Origin: Enterococcus timonensis
Lineage (GTDB): Bacteria; Bacillota; Bacilli; Lactobacillales; Enterococcaceae
Assembly: GCF_900104595.1 (NCBI RefSeq)
Contig: NZ_FNVY01000004.1
Location: 806,001 to 870,000, forward strand
Length of the DNA: 64,000 nt
Direction of reading: 5' to 3'
Of this stretch, positions 53,028 through 61,507 are shown one piece after another. Below the pieces are notes generated by a model. The model searched no databases, had not been told where the DNA came from, and was given only the letters and a program-made list of their open reading frames with translations. Every line of letters starts with the position of its first letter. Position 1 is the stretch's first letter. The position numbers and the translations under genes are program-made.

Positions 53028-53110
53028 GCGGAAGTGGCGGAATGGCAGACGCGCAACGTTGAGGTCGTTGTGGGCAATAGCTCGTGTGGGTTCGACTCCC
53101 ATCTTCCGCA
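53028..53110 (+). tRNA. tRNA-Leu (anticodon GAG)
   Basis: Acceptor GCGGAAG/CTTCCGC (fully paired), anticodon arm CAACG-TTGAGGT-CGTTG, T arm GTGGG-TTCGACT-CCCAT; discriminator A. GAG reads CUC and CUU. Confidence 0.93.
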
Positions 53111-53115
53111 TAATA

Positions 53116-53153
53116 AAAAGAGATTCTTGACTGAGGTCAGGAATCTCTTTTTT
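53116..53153. terminator. Terminator after the tRNA-Leu pair, also serving corA
   Basis: AAAAAGAGATTC..TGAC and GTCA..GAATCTCTTTTTT arms with runs on both sides. Confidence 0.9.
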
Positions 53154-53157
53154 ACGT

Positions 53158-54063
53158 TTATTTCAAAACAAAATGCAAAATAAAGGAAAGAACGAACCAG
53201 CCGATTACACTAATCCCAATGGCAATAATCCAGCCTAAAATATTATTTTCCAGCGGCAGCGGCATATTCATTCCAAAAAATCCAGTAACAATCGTTGGAA
53301 TGGTAAGCAAGATTGAAAGAACGGTTAGTGTTTTCATGGTGTCATTTAAGTTATTATTCAAAATATTATTGTACGTGCCGGAAAGTTGTTGCAAAATTTG
53401 CGAGGCTAATTGCGACATTTCTACTAACTGGCTAGCTTCAATTAACGTATCTTCTAACTGCTCTTTTTCAATATCGTCCAACGTTTGAAAAATCGGATTC
53501 TTTTTTAATTGTTCTAGCAAAACAGTATTTTGTTTAGTGGCCGAAACAAAATAAACGACCCCGGTTTCTAAATCCGATAAAGCCAGCAAGTTTTTCTTAG
53601 TAGTTTTTTCTTTCAACATATCATTAATATAATTGCGCTCTTTGTTCATCTCTTCAATCTTTGGAAAATAATTATCAGAAATAATAAACAAACTCGAAAA
53701 AAGAAATTTGAAAATAGAAATCTCCGGATTTTTATTTAAATAATCTTCTATGGCTTGAACAATATGGGCATTTCCGCTATTTGAAATAGTAATCAAGCGC
53801 TTATTTTTAACCAAAAAAGTCATTGGCGTCGTCTTATAATGATTATTGATTTTCGTATTTTTGGCAACATTATAAATTAAAGTAAACGTGGTAGATTCGC
53901 TATCGTATTCAATCCGGGCGCGCTCATTTTTATCCATGGCGTAAGAAATAATTTCTTCGTCGATGCCGTAAGCTTTATATAAGTCCAAATCTTCATTCAG
54001 ATGATCGGAATTGATATTCATCCAATAGTTCTGTCCATCGCCAAACTTTTTTTCTGTAATCAT
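53158..54063 (-). CDS. corA: CorA-family divalent cation transporter
   Basis: A 301-residue Mg2+/Co2+ channel subunit with a large cytoplasmic N-terminal domain and two C-terminal helices. The signature GMN is seen in GFFGMNMPLPLENN at the end of the first helix, preceded by TVLSILLTIPTIVT. Length is normal. Preceded by a leader with three copies of an AGCCTA-type heptamer. Confidence 0.94.
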   Translation of the reverse strand: MITEKKFGDGQNYWMNINSDHLNEDLDLYKAYGIDEEIISYAMDKNERARIEYDSESTTFTLIYNVAKNTKINNHYKTTPMTFLVKNKRLITISNSGNAHIVQAIEDYLNKNPEISIFKFLFSSLFIISDNYFPKIEEMNKERNYINDMLKEKTTKKNLLALSDLETGVVYFVSATKQNTVLLEQLKKNPIFQTLDDIEKEQLEDTLIEASQLVEMSQLASQILQQLSGTYNNILNNNLNDTMKTLTVLSILLTIPTIVTGFFGMNMPLPLENNILGWIIAIGISVIGWFVLSFILHFVLK

Positions 54064-54074
54064 CTAAGTACCTC

Positions 54075-54136
54075 CCACTAGGCTATACGTAAATAGCCTA
54101 ATTTTATCGCTAAATATTCTTCCGTCATTAGCCTAA
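54075..54136 (-). promoter_or_regulatory. Repeated heptamer and hairpin in the corA leader
   Basis: TAGGCTA (54079-54085) pairs with TAGCCTA (54094-54100) directly before the corA ribosome binding site, and a further TAGCCTA lies at 54129-54135. Too short and unlike an M-box; may be an operator or an mRNA hairpin affecting translation. Confidence 0.45.
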
Positions 54137-54176
54137 ACGATTATAACATTTTTTTATCGGAGCGCCCTAAATTTTC

Positions 54177-54216
54177 AAAAAAAAGTCCACCCAAATTTTT
54201 TGAGTGGACTTTTTGC
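54177..54216 (-). terminator. Terminator of the tex-sprT operon
   Basis: AAAAAGTCCAC and GTGGACTTTTT arms, with a U run on the minus strand. Confidence 0.88.
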
Positions 54217-54220
54217 TAAC

Positions 54221-54667
54221 TTATGAACATTTTTTAAGCAGACCATGGCAACGGCCACAGACATAGCGCTTCGTATTAATTTGTTTGACTCGCCAATATT
54301 CTTGAGCACAACTAGTGCAAATGTAATGATTTTTTTTAGCAGTTGGCGTACTTTTTTCACTTCTTGGAGCAAAGCGCAAGCCGCCGACTTCTTTTAATAG
54401 CCATTTAAAATCGGCATCTTTATGTTGATAGCCTTTTTTGGCCAAATGCAAATGGTAATGACACAATTCATGCTTAATAATATTGGCAAAAACTTCTTGG
54501 CCGTAATCTAACATCAAGGGATTAAAATCCAAATGATGGTCTTTTAAATGATAACGTCCGCCAGTCGTTTTTAAACGAGAATTAAAAATCGCTTGATGAA
54601 CAAATGGTTGATGGAAGGACGATAGCGAAATTTCTTCCACTAAAGCTTGCAGTTGTTGATTAGTCAT
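54221..54667 (-). CDS. SprT-like zinc metalloprotease-fold protein
   Basis: A 148-residue protein of the SprT family. The metal site HELCHYHLH is intact and a C-terminal zinc ribbon (CTSCAQEYWRV...YVCGRCHGLL) follows. In B. subtilis the homologue YdcK likewise follows the tex-like gene ydcI. The substrate is unknown. Overlaps tex by 8 bp. Confidence 0.92.
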   Translation of the reverse strand: MTNQQLQALVEEISLSSFHQPFVHQAIFNSRLKTTGGRYHLKDHHLDFNPLMLDYGQEVFANIIKHELCHYHLHLAKKGYQHKDADFKWLLKEVGGLRFAPRSEKSTPTAKKNHYICTSCAQEYWRVKQINTKRYVCGRCHGLLKKCS

Positions 54668-56819
54668 TTTCTTTTTTCGGTGGCACCATAGTTAAAGAAA
54701 TCCGTCCACGTTTGGCGTCGAATTGTTCCACCCAGACGGTCACCACATCGCCGACTGCCACGACATCTGTTGGATGTTTGACAAAGTTTTTGGCTAATTT
54801 GGATAAATGAACTAGTCCATCTTGTTTGACGCCAATATCAACAAAAGCTCCGAAATCGACGACGTTTCGAACGGTGCCTTCCATTTCCATGCCCGGTTGC
54901 AAGTCTTCGATTTTAACAATTCCTTTTTTTAGTATTGGTTGGGGCAAATCATCCCGCACATCGCGTCCGGGTTTTTGCAATTGTTCAATAATATCTTGTA
55001 AAGTAACCGCACCAATTTCTAATTCAGTTGCCGTTTTTTGAATATTAATTTCTTTTAAAGCTTCGACTAATTCTGGCGTACCTAGGTCGGCCGCTGAAAG
55101 ATTGAGGCTTTCCAATAATTTTTTGCAAGCGGCATAACTTTCTGGGTGAATACCGGTTGCATCTAATGGATTTTTTCCATTTGGAATTCGCAAAAATCCT
55201 ACTGCTTGTTCAAAAGCTTTCGGTCCTAAACGCGGCACTTTTTTAAGTTGGCTTCGGCTTTTAAAGACGCCCTCTTCTTCTTTGTAAGTCAAAATATTTT
55301 GGGCGATAGTTTTATTAAGTCCAGCTACAAATTGTAATAATTCGGCACTGGCGGTATTTAAATTCACGCCTACTCGGTTAACAGCAGTTTCCACAACAAA
55401 ACCTAATTGTTCTTGTAATTTCTTTTGCGGCAAATCGTGTTGATATTGCCCCACTCCAATCGCTTGGGGATCAATTTTCACAAGTTCGGCTAGTGGATCT
55501 TGAATCCGTCTTGCAATGGACACGGCTGAGCGTTGCTCCACTTGCAAATCAGGAAATTCCGCCCGCGCCACACTGGAAGCTGAATAAACCGAAGCGCCTG
55601 CTTCAGAAACAATTAAATAATAAATTTCTTCAGGAATTTCGCTTAAAATTTCAGCGACAAATTCTTCTGATTCACGAGAGGCGGTACCATTTCCAATGGC
55701 TATCATTTCTACATGAAATTCTTGTAAAAGTTTTTTGAATTTTACTTTGGCTTCTTTTCGTTTGGCATCATTGGCTGGTTTATGCGGATAAATGACATCA
55801 ATGTCCAACACTTTTCCAGCTTCATCGACAATCGCTAATTTACAACCGGTGCGATACGCTGGATCAAAGCCCAAAACAATCTTACCTTTTAGGGCTGGTT
55901 GCAATAATAAATTTTTCAAGTTTTCCCCGAAAATTTTTATCGCTTGGTCGTCGGCTTTTTCTGTTAATTCTTTACGAATTTCCCGTTCAATAGCGGGCCC
56001 GATAAACCGTTTATACGCTTCGTTAATGGCATCGTCTACCACCTGGGCGCTTTCGGAATTGTTTTTAATTAATTTTTCTTGTAAGTAATCGATAATTTCT
56101 GGTACTGGCGCAATTAGTTCAACTTTCAAGACGCCTTCTTTTTCCCCGCGATTGGTGGCCAACACGCGGTGGGAGGACATTTTTGCTAAAGGTTCTTTAA
56201 AGTCATAATAATTTTCGTAAACACCTTTTTCATCAATTGTCACCTCTTTAACGGTGGTCGCAAAAAGAGCTTTTCTTTGGGTCCGGCGCCGAATCACATC
56301 GCGATATTGGGCATTTTCAGAAATACTTTCTGCAATAATTTCCACACTGCCAGCTAGCGCTTCTTCTATAGTGGGCACTTCTTCAGTTACAAATTCAGCT
56401 GCCAACACTTCAAGCGCTCCAAAAGTTTGGGCCAAAATTTTTGCCGCCAAAGGTTCTAACCCATTTTCTTTAGCAATCGTCGCTTTCGTGCGGCGTTTTT
56501 GTTTAAATGGCAAATACAAATCTTCCACTTGATTTAATTGTTGGGCGTTTTTAATTTTATTTTCGAGTTCTGGCGTTAATTTTTCTTGTTCAGAAATAAT
56601 CCGCAACACTTCTTCTTTGCGCTTTTCCAAATTATCTAAATACGTTTTTCGCTCAGCAATCGTTTGAATTTCGACTTCATCTAAATTCCCGGTAGCTTCT
56701 TTTCGGTAGCGGGCAATAAAAGGAATCGTGTTGCCTTCTTCCAATAATTTTAAAGTCCCCAAAATACTTTCTTTTGGTATCGTTGATAGTTCTTTAATTA
56801 ATAAATCAGTTGTCTCCAT
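54660..56819 (-). CDS. tex: Tex-family RNA-binding protein (S1 domain)
   Basis: A 719-residue transcription-associated nucleic acid binding protein. The N-terminal Tex domain (IPFIARYRKEATGNLDEVEIQTIAERKTYLDNLEKRKEEVLRII), the YqgF-like domain (VLGFDPAYRTGCKLAIVDEAGKVLD), two helix-hairpin-helix motifs (VNLNTASAELLQFVAGL, LKKVPRLGPKAFEQAVGFLRI) and C-terminal S1 domain (GMEMEGTVRNVVDFGAFVDIGVKQDGLVHLSKL) are in order. Full length. Confidence 0.96.
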   Translation of the reverse strand: METTDLLIKELSTIPKESILGTLKLLEEGNTIPFIARYRKEATGNLDEVEIQTIAERKTYLDNLEKRKEEVLRIISEQEKLTPELENKIKNAQQLNQVEDLYLPFKQKRRTKATIAKENGLEPLAAKILAQTFGALEVLAAEFVTEEVPTIEEALAGSVEIIAESISENAQYRDVIRRRTQRKALFATTVKEVTIDEKGVYENYYDFKEPLAKMSSHRVLATNRGEKEGVLKVELIAPVPEIIDYLQEKLIKNNSESAQVVDDAINEAYKRFIGPAIEREIRKELTEKADDQAIKIFGENLKNLLLQPALKGKIVLGFDPAYRTGCKLAIVDEAGKVLDIDVIYPHKPANDAKRKEAKVKFKKLLQEFHVEMIAIGNGTASRESEEFVAEILSEIPEEIYYLIVSEAGASVYSASSVARAEFPDLQVEQRSAVSIARRIQDPLAELVKIDPQAIGVGQYQHDLPQKKLQEQLGFVVETAVNRVGVNLNTASAELLQFVAGLNKTIAQNILTYKEEEGVFKSRSQLKKVPRLGPKAFEQAVGFLRIPNGKNPLDATGIHPESYAACKKLLESLNLSAADLGTPELVEALKEINIQKTATELEIGAVTLQDIIEQLQKPGRDVRDDLPQPILKKGIVKIEDLQPGMEMEGTVRNVVDFGAFVDIGVKQDGLVHLSKLAKNFVKHPTDVVAVGDVVTVWVEQFDAKRGRISLTMVPPKKEND

Positions 56820-56834
56820 GAAATCCTCCGTTTT

Positions 56835-57575
56835 TTAAAATTGCGCGCTGTCATTTGACGTGTTATCTTCAAGCGGTCCAAACTGATAATCTTTTAACAG
56901 CTTGTCCTTAGAAAATAAAACACCGTGCATCGTTCCACCATAAACAGCTCCGCCATCAATGCCAATCTTATGATCACTTTGCCAAAGATTGGTCGTCTGA
57001 TTATCCCCATGCAAATGCGGCGTAATCGTGTGACCAAAGACGATCGTTTTTCCCGTATTATTTTTCCCAAGATGAAATGGTTCCCTAATCCAAATCAAAT
57101 CATGTAAGCTCGTTTCTTTCCAATTATTTAAAGTCAGATCGACACCCGCATGAACAAAAATAAAATCGCCAAATTCATAATAATAAGGGCGATTTTGCAA
57201 ACTTGGTAAAAGTTGCGGATAATAATTTTGCCAAAGAACAGCTAACTCTTCAATGGAATATTCGCCGAGAACTCCCGGGTGCATGAAACTTTCCATCGTC
57301 ACTTCGCCCCCATTACGCAAATAATTATCTAGGCGGTCGGCTGGATTTTGCAAAAAATTTTCTAAAATATCTTCGTGATTTCCTTTTAAATAAATCGCGC
57401 CGTATTTTTCAACGAGTTCAAGAGCTTTACGCCAAGTTTTTTTACTGTCTGGACCGCGATCCATTAAATCGCCAATCAATACTAGTTGCATAGTGGCCGG
57501 GTCAAATTTTTCCAACGCTTGTTCCATTAAATCATAACAGCCGTGCACATCGCTAATCACATAAACTAGTTCCAT
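56835..57575 (-). CDS. Calcineurin-like (PPP family) phosphatase
   Basis: A 246-residue metallophosphatase with the PPP motifs VISDVHGCYDLM (GDxHG), LIGDLMDRGPDSK and LKGNHEDI, and VFGHTITPH. This is the bacterial PrpA/ApaH-related class, either a protein phosphatase or a Ap4A hydrolase. ATG 57573-57575 has GAGGTGGAAGAA upstream. Near tex but 16 bp apart, likely cotranscribed. Confidence 0.9.
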   Translation of the reverse strand: MELVYVISDVHGCYDLMEQALEKFDPATMQLVLIGDLMDRGPDSKKTWRKALELVEKYGAIYLKGNHEDILENFLQNPADRLDNYLRNGGEVTMESFMHPGVLGEYSIEELAVLWQNYYPQLLPSLQNRPYYYEFGDFIFVHAGVDLTLNNWKETSLHDLIWIREPFHLGKNNTGKTIVFGHTITPHLHGDNQTTNLWQSDHKIGIDGGAVYGGTMHGVLFSKDKLLKDYQFGPLEDNTSNDSAQF

Positions 57576-57611
57576 TTCTTCCACCTCATTTTTATCATAA
57601 ACTATTTTTAC

Positions 57612-57662
57612 GCCAAAAAAAAGAAACAGTGGTGACTGATGAGGTCAGTCACTGCTTCTCTC
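57612..57662 (-). terminator. Terminator of the tetR gene
   Basis: CAGTGACTGAC and AGTCACCACTG arms and then a long U run (complement of 57615-57622). Confidence 0.8.
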
Positions 57663-58253
57663 ACTATCATTTTCATTGTCTCTAATCGGTGCAATTAATG
57701 GATGGTCTAAAATCACCAGTGAGTCGATTGTCGTTTTAATCATTTCAGTAATTTCATTTTCAGATGGATGCAAGGCGCCTGAAGAAATCAAAGTAGCAAT
57801 TCCGGTTGCCGTGACCCAAGTCCCATAAAAAAGTGAATGTTTAGTGTCAGAAGTTAATACATGATAATTTTCATCAGCTTCAATTAAGGACATAAATAAA
57901 TCCCGCGAAAATTCGCGCGTTTTTTCGCCATCCGTGCCTGGATCCACATACAAGGAATAATATAGGCGCCGCTGAGTAGTAGCAAAACGAATATAATTTA
58001 GGCAAAGATCAATTACTGCATCGCCGGAGCGTTCCGTGGAAAACACAGTCTTTCCTAAATGAGTAAAAATCCGTTCATAGACTTCTAATTTCAATTCTTT
58101 CATACTTTTAAACTCTGCGTAAATTGGTTGAGTGGAAGAGCCCACCTTATCGGCAACCGCGCGCGCAGTTAATTCACTGATACCGTCGTTAATCGCCACT
58201 TTATAAGCAGCATTTAAAATCGCATCCCGCGTAATCAATTTCCGTCTTGACAT
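57645..58253 (-). CDS. TetR-family regulator
   Basis: A 202-residue one-component regulator. The HTH is ITRDAILNAAYKVAINDGISELTARAVADKVGSSTQPIYAEFKSMKEL; the rest is a helical ligand-binding and dimer domain of no recognised type. Start is ATG 58251-58253 with GGAGAGTC. The open frame beyond is unlikely to be coding. A palindrome lies between it and the divergent VTT-domain gene, so it may regulate that gene. Confidence 0.9.
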   Translation of the reverse strand: MSRRKLITRDAILNAAYKVAINDGISELTARAVADKVGSSTQPIYAEFKSMKELKLEVYERIFTHLGKTVFSTERSGDAVIDLCLNYIRFATTQRRLYYSLYVDPGTDGEKTREFSRDLFMSLIEADENYHVLTSDTKHSLFYGTWVTATGIATLISSGALHPSENEITEMIKTTIDSLVILDHPLIAPIRDNENDSERSSD

Positions 58254-58584
58254 AATGACTCTCCAATCGTTTTCATTTACTATTGAATTGTAGCATGTTT
58301 TTTTATGAAAGACAAAAATCTCGGAAAATTTTTTCAAACCTATTATTCTCGGACTTCGCTGCAACTGGTAGCGCATTTAAAATTTCTTAAAAAATAAAGA
58401 ATGTTGTTGGTTAATTGATATCGAGGCTTATTTTTTGTTTTAATATTTGCTTAAAATATTTTTTCGTTGGCCAAAAAACTGGTCAGTTTTTAAAAAAATT
58501 GGTAGTATAAAAAAACTGGACTAAAGTCGGATTTCTAAGCTGTGAAATTTTGTTATGATGATGTTGTTAAAGGAGGCGTTAGCC
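58254..58584. other. Divergent intergenic region between tetR and the VTT-domain gene
   Basis: No ORF. It holds the palindrome AAAAACTGGTCAGTTTTT (58474-58491), a degenerate half site AAAAAACTGGACT (about 58508-58520), and TATGAT close to 58553 that may be the -10 box of the VTT gene. Confidence 0.55.
58474..58491. promoter_or_regulatory. Candidate TetR operator
   Basis: AAAAACTG-GT-CAGTTTTT is a perfect 8-bp inverted repeat with a 2-bp spacer, followed at 58508 by a half site AAAAAACTGGACT. It lies between the divergent tetR and VTT genes. Confidence 0.6.
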
Positions 58585-59181
58585 GTGACCCAAAATATGA
58601 GCCGTAAACTAATTAACCTATTGTCCATTACCGGACTTATCACCTCGATTGCCTTAGCGATTTACTGGTACCATCTTGGTCTATTCGATAATCTCCAACA
58701 ATTTCAATTAACGATTGGTCGAGCAAGTATTTTTGCCCCGCTGTTTTTTATTTTAATTCAGCTGATTCAAGTCGTCGTTCCGATTATTCCTGGTGGGATT
58801 TCACTGGCGGCTGGCGTTCTAATTTTCGGACCGGTTTGGGGATTTGTTTACAACTATATCGGCATTTGTTTAGGCTCAATGGTGAATTTTTATTTGGCCC
58901 GCCGCTTTGGCAAACCGCTAATTATGAATTTAATTTCCGAAAAAACTTACAATAAATATATCGGCTATATCAAAAATCAGAAACGTTTCGATAAACTTTT
59001 TGCCTTAGCCATCTTTTTTCCGGTGGCGCCTGATGACGCCCTGTGTTTAATCGCTGGTCTAACGGAAATGACATTTAAAAAATTCGCAGCCATTATTATG
59101 CTAGGCAAACCACTTTCCATTGCGATTTACAGTTTTTGCTTACTGTATGGCGGACAATGGCTTATCCAACTTCTATCTTAA
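58585..59181 (+). CDS. TVP38/TMEM64 (VTT-domain) membrane protein
   Basis: A 198-residue DedA-like membrane protein with about five hydrophobic helices. VTT signature PIIPGGISLAAGVLIFGPVWGFVYNYIGICLGSMVNFYLARRFGKP is present. The family is thought to move lipids across or within the membrane; the substrate is unknown. I place the start at GTG 58585, 8 bases after AAAGGAGG; ATG codons further upstream overlap that site. May be regulated by the divergent TetR. Confidence 0.88.
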   Translation: MTQNMSRKLINLLSITGLITSIALAIYWYHLGLFDNLQQFQLTIGRASIFAPLFFILIQLIQVVVPIIPGGISLAAGVLIFGPVWGFVYNYIGICLGSMVNFYLARRFGKPLIMNLISEKTYNKYIGYIKNQKRFDKLFALAIFFPVAPDDALCLIAGLTEMTFKKFAAIIMLGKPLSIAIYSFCLLYGGQWLIQLLS

Positions 59182-59275
59182 ACGAAATTAAAATTAGAAA
59201 ATATTTTAGCAAACGTGACCTCACGCTTGCTTTTTTTTATGAAATTTGCTTACAATGAGCGCAAAGGAGGTTCCC

Positions 59276-61072
59276 ATGAAAATTTTTTGGCAAAGTTTAC
59301 AAACAACGGGTTTATTTTTGAAAAATTCCCGACACTATTTACGAGATTTAATTGTGATCCATGCCTTAATGCTTCTAGTGCTTCTGCCGGCTTTGCGTTT
59401 TTTATTGCGCTTCGTTTTACAAAATGGGGAAATTCCTTATTTATCTTTTGACAATTTAGGGACAATTGTTACGCAACACGGGGTGGTTTTTGCTTGTCTC
59501 ATCTTGTTAGTTATCCTCCTTTTATTTGTCGTTTACTTTGAGTTCACTTTTTTGATTTTCAGCATTTATTTTATTTTGAACGAAAAAGTTCCCAGCGTCA
59601 TTCAAATTTTAGGACTCAGCTGGCAAAAAGTCCGCCGCACAACACCTTTGAAACTTATTTTTTTCTTTGGTTATTTTCTAGTGCTGCTTCCTTTGTCAGG
59701 ATTAGGATTTCACTCAGAATTATTAGCTAAAATCCAGATTCCATCTTTTATTTTAGATTTTATTTTTCAACAACGATATTTGGTCGTGACCGGATTTATT
59801 ATTGTTTATTTAATTAGTTTGTATTTGGCGCTGCGCCTCGTCTATGTGATTGTATTTTTCGTTTTGGAAAATATTTCAGTTGGGGCGGCCATCAAAAAAT
59901 CTTGGCAACAAACCCGCCGCCGCTTTTTGCCACTATTAACCAAAATTTTAACTTTATATTTGGCCATTCTAGCGGTGGTGGGCTTTATTTTCCTTTTAAC
60001 CGTTTCCTTCCAACAAGTCGTAGAAAATTTATGGCCGCAACACGCCGCCATTGTCGCCGCCTTTTTATTAACCGAACTGCACGGCTTATCGTTATTGCAA
60101 AGTGTTCTCTTGTCGGCGCTGCTGTTTTTTATTGTGGAAAATCAATTACAACAAGATGGACTTTTGCCAAAACATTTCGCAACGACTAAAAAAGTCACGC
60201 CAAACTCCACCCATGTCCGCTGGCAAAATATTGGTCTTGTGCTGATTTTATTTGGACTAGCAGCCAATAATATTGTCTCCAATATTCAAACTTTAAAAAA
60301 TCTGACTTTTTCGCCTCCGCTGGTCATTGCCCACCGCGGCGTTGATCATAGTAATGGCCTCCAAAATTCTTTAGATGCTTTAGAAAAAACCGCCGCCAGT
60401 CAACCAGATTTTGTCGAAATGGATATTTTCCAAACAATTGACGGCAAATTCGTGGTCGTCCACGATCGCAATTTGAAAAATCTGACGGGAAAAAATTTAG
60501 TCATTGATCAAATGACTTTAGAGCAAGCAACAAGTTTAACAGCCACTGAAAATGGCCAGTCGGCGCTCTTAGTTAGCTTCGATGATTATTTGAAAAAAGC
60601 CGAAGAACTTGACCAAAAATTAATTGTCGAAATAAAAACAACGCCCAATGACTCACCAGAATTGGTGGCCGATTTTTTGGCGCTTTATGAAAAACAATTG
60701 TCGGCTGACGGTTCTTGGGTCCAAAGTTTAACTTTCAATACCGTGGAAGAAGTAGAACGTTTAGCTCCAGAACTCACCACCGGCTACACGCTACCTTTTA
60801 ATATTGCTGGCGTTCCTGAAACAAGCGCCGATTTTTTAGCGGTGGAACATACCACTTTAAATCAATCATTTGTCAAACAAGCCACTGATGCCGGAAAAAA
60901 AGTAATTTCCTGGGATATCAATGACGCCACCACCATGGAGCGCGTCGTGTATTACGGTGCAAATGGTGTAATTACTGACGAAACAACTTTATTAAAAAAT
61001 TCTCTAGAAACGATTCCCGAAAAACAATCCTACGCCGATAAACTACTCTACTTTTGGATTGGGATTGGGTAA
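59276..61072 (+). CDS. Membrane glycerophosphodiester phosphodiesterase (GDPD with N-terminal membrane domain)
   Basis: A 598-residue two-domain protein: an N-terminal membrane domain of about eight helices (1-345) of the GPDPase_memb type, followed by a GDPD catalytic barrel (350-590) with VIAHRGVDHSNGLQNSLDALEK, DFVEMDIFQTIDGKFVVVHDRNLKNLTGK and VIEIKTTP-type strand (LIVEIKTT). This class acts on membrane or lipoteichoic-acid glycerophosphodiesters outside the cell. ATG 59276 with AAAGGAGG upstream; the upstream frame is not coding. Followed by the repeat cluster. Confidence 0.92.
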   Translation: MKIFWQSLQTTGLFLKNSRHYLRDLIVIHALMLLVLLPALRFLLRFVLQNGEIPYLSFDNLGTIVTQHGVVFACLILLVILLLFVVYFEFTFLIFSIYFILNEKVPSVIQILGLSWQKVRRTTPLKLIFFFGYFLVLLPLSGLGFHSELLAKIQIPSFILDFIFQQRYLVVTGFIIVYLISLYLALRLVYVIVFFVLENISVGAAIKKSWQQTRRRFLPLLTKILTLYLAILAVVGFIFLLTVSFQQVVENLWPQHAAIVAAFLLTELHGLSLLQSVLLSALLFFIVENQLQQDGLLPKHFATTKKVTPNSTHVRWQNIGLVLILFGLAANNIVSNIQTLKNLTFSPPLVIAHRGVDHSNGLQNSLDALEKTAASQPDFVEMDIFQTIDGKFVVVHDRNLKNLTGKNLVIDQMTLEQATSLTATENGQSALLVSFDDYLKKAEELDQKLIVEIKTTPNDSPELVADFLALYEKQLSADGSWVQSLTFNTVEEVERLAPELTTGYTLPFNIAGVPETSADFLAVEHTTLNQSFVKQATDAGKKVISWDINDATTMERVVYYGANGVITDETTLLKNSLETIPEKQSYADKLLYFWIGIG

Positions 61073-61074
61073 AA

Positions 61075-61325
61075 CCAAGGTTGTAAATTGCGCGTTTCAT
61101 TCCGTAGAAAATTAGGGAAAAGGAGGATGATTGCAAAGCAATCAGGAGGCTTTTCATCTATTTTCCTAGGAATTGCGCAATTCACACCGTTTAAACCAAG
61201 GTTATGACAAAAAACGTTCTGGGGCTTAGAGAATTAGGAAAATTTTAAAAATCCCGATTTTAGATTTTTAAAAATTTTATCTATTCTCCTAGCCACAGTT
61301 TTTTTCACACCGTTCATCAAGATCG
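61075..61325. repeat. Two palindromic repeat units (cluster 2)
   Basis: Inverse orientation to cluster 1. Unit D (arms 61098-61122 and 61150-61174) matches unit A, and unit C (arms 61220-61246 and about 61270-61297) matches unit B. Flanking CACCGTTTAAACCAAGGTT (61186-61204) is the counterpart of AACCTTGTTTATCGGTG. It lies right after the GDPD gene and partly before the integrase end. Confidence 0.82.
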
Positions 61326-61353
61326 TGACAAACCACTTTCAACTCCAAAAAAA

Positions 61354-61405
61354 ATTTAAAAGAGCACTGAACGAAAAAGAAATTTTTCCGTTCAGTGCTC
61401 TTTTT
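61354..61405. terminator. Strong hairpin terminator at the mobile-element border
   Basis: AGAGCACTGAACG (61361-61373) and CGTTCAGTGCTCT (61389-61401) form a perfect 13-bp stem with T run. Facing the integrase gene from the left and the GDPD side from the right. Confidence 0.88.
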
Positions 61406-61507
61406 ATCTGTAACTTTTTATTTCCGATACATCTTAAACAGGAGCAACTCAACCAAAAGCACTGGTACAAAAGCATTTGTCTGTCTTCTGGTAGCGCAGT
61501 GGAAAAC
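61406..61507. other. Probable attachment-site end of the integrative element
   Basis: The stretch between the terminator and the integrase stop has no gene. The element end is expected here because int lies at the border of such elements, but no direct repeat partner is inside the window, so the exact att site cannot be placed. Confidence 0.35.

Noticed and set aside
54064-54176. M-box magnesium riboswitch of corA
   Set aside because: The leader is too short and lacks the conserved M-box stems; only short heptamer repeats are present.
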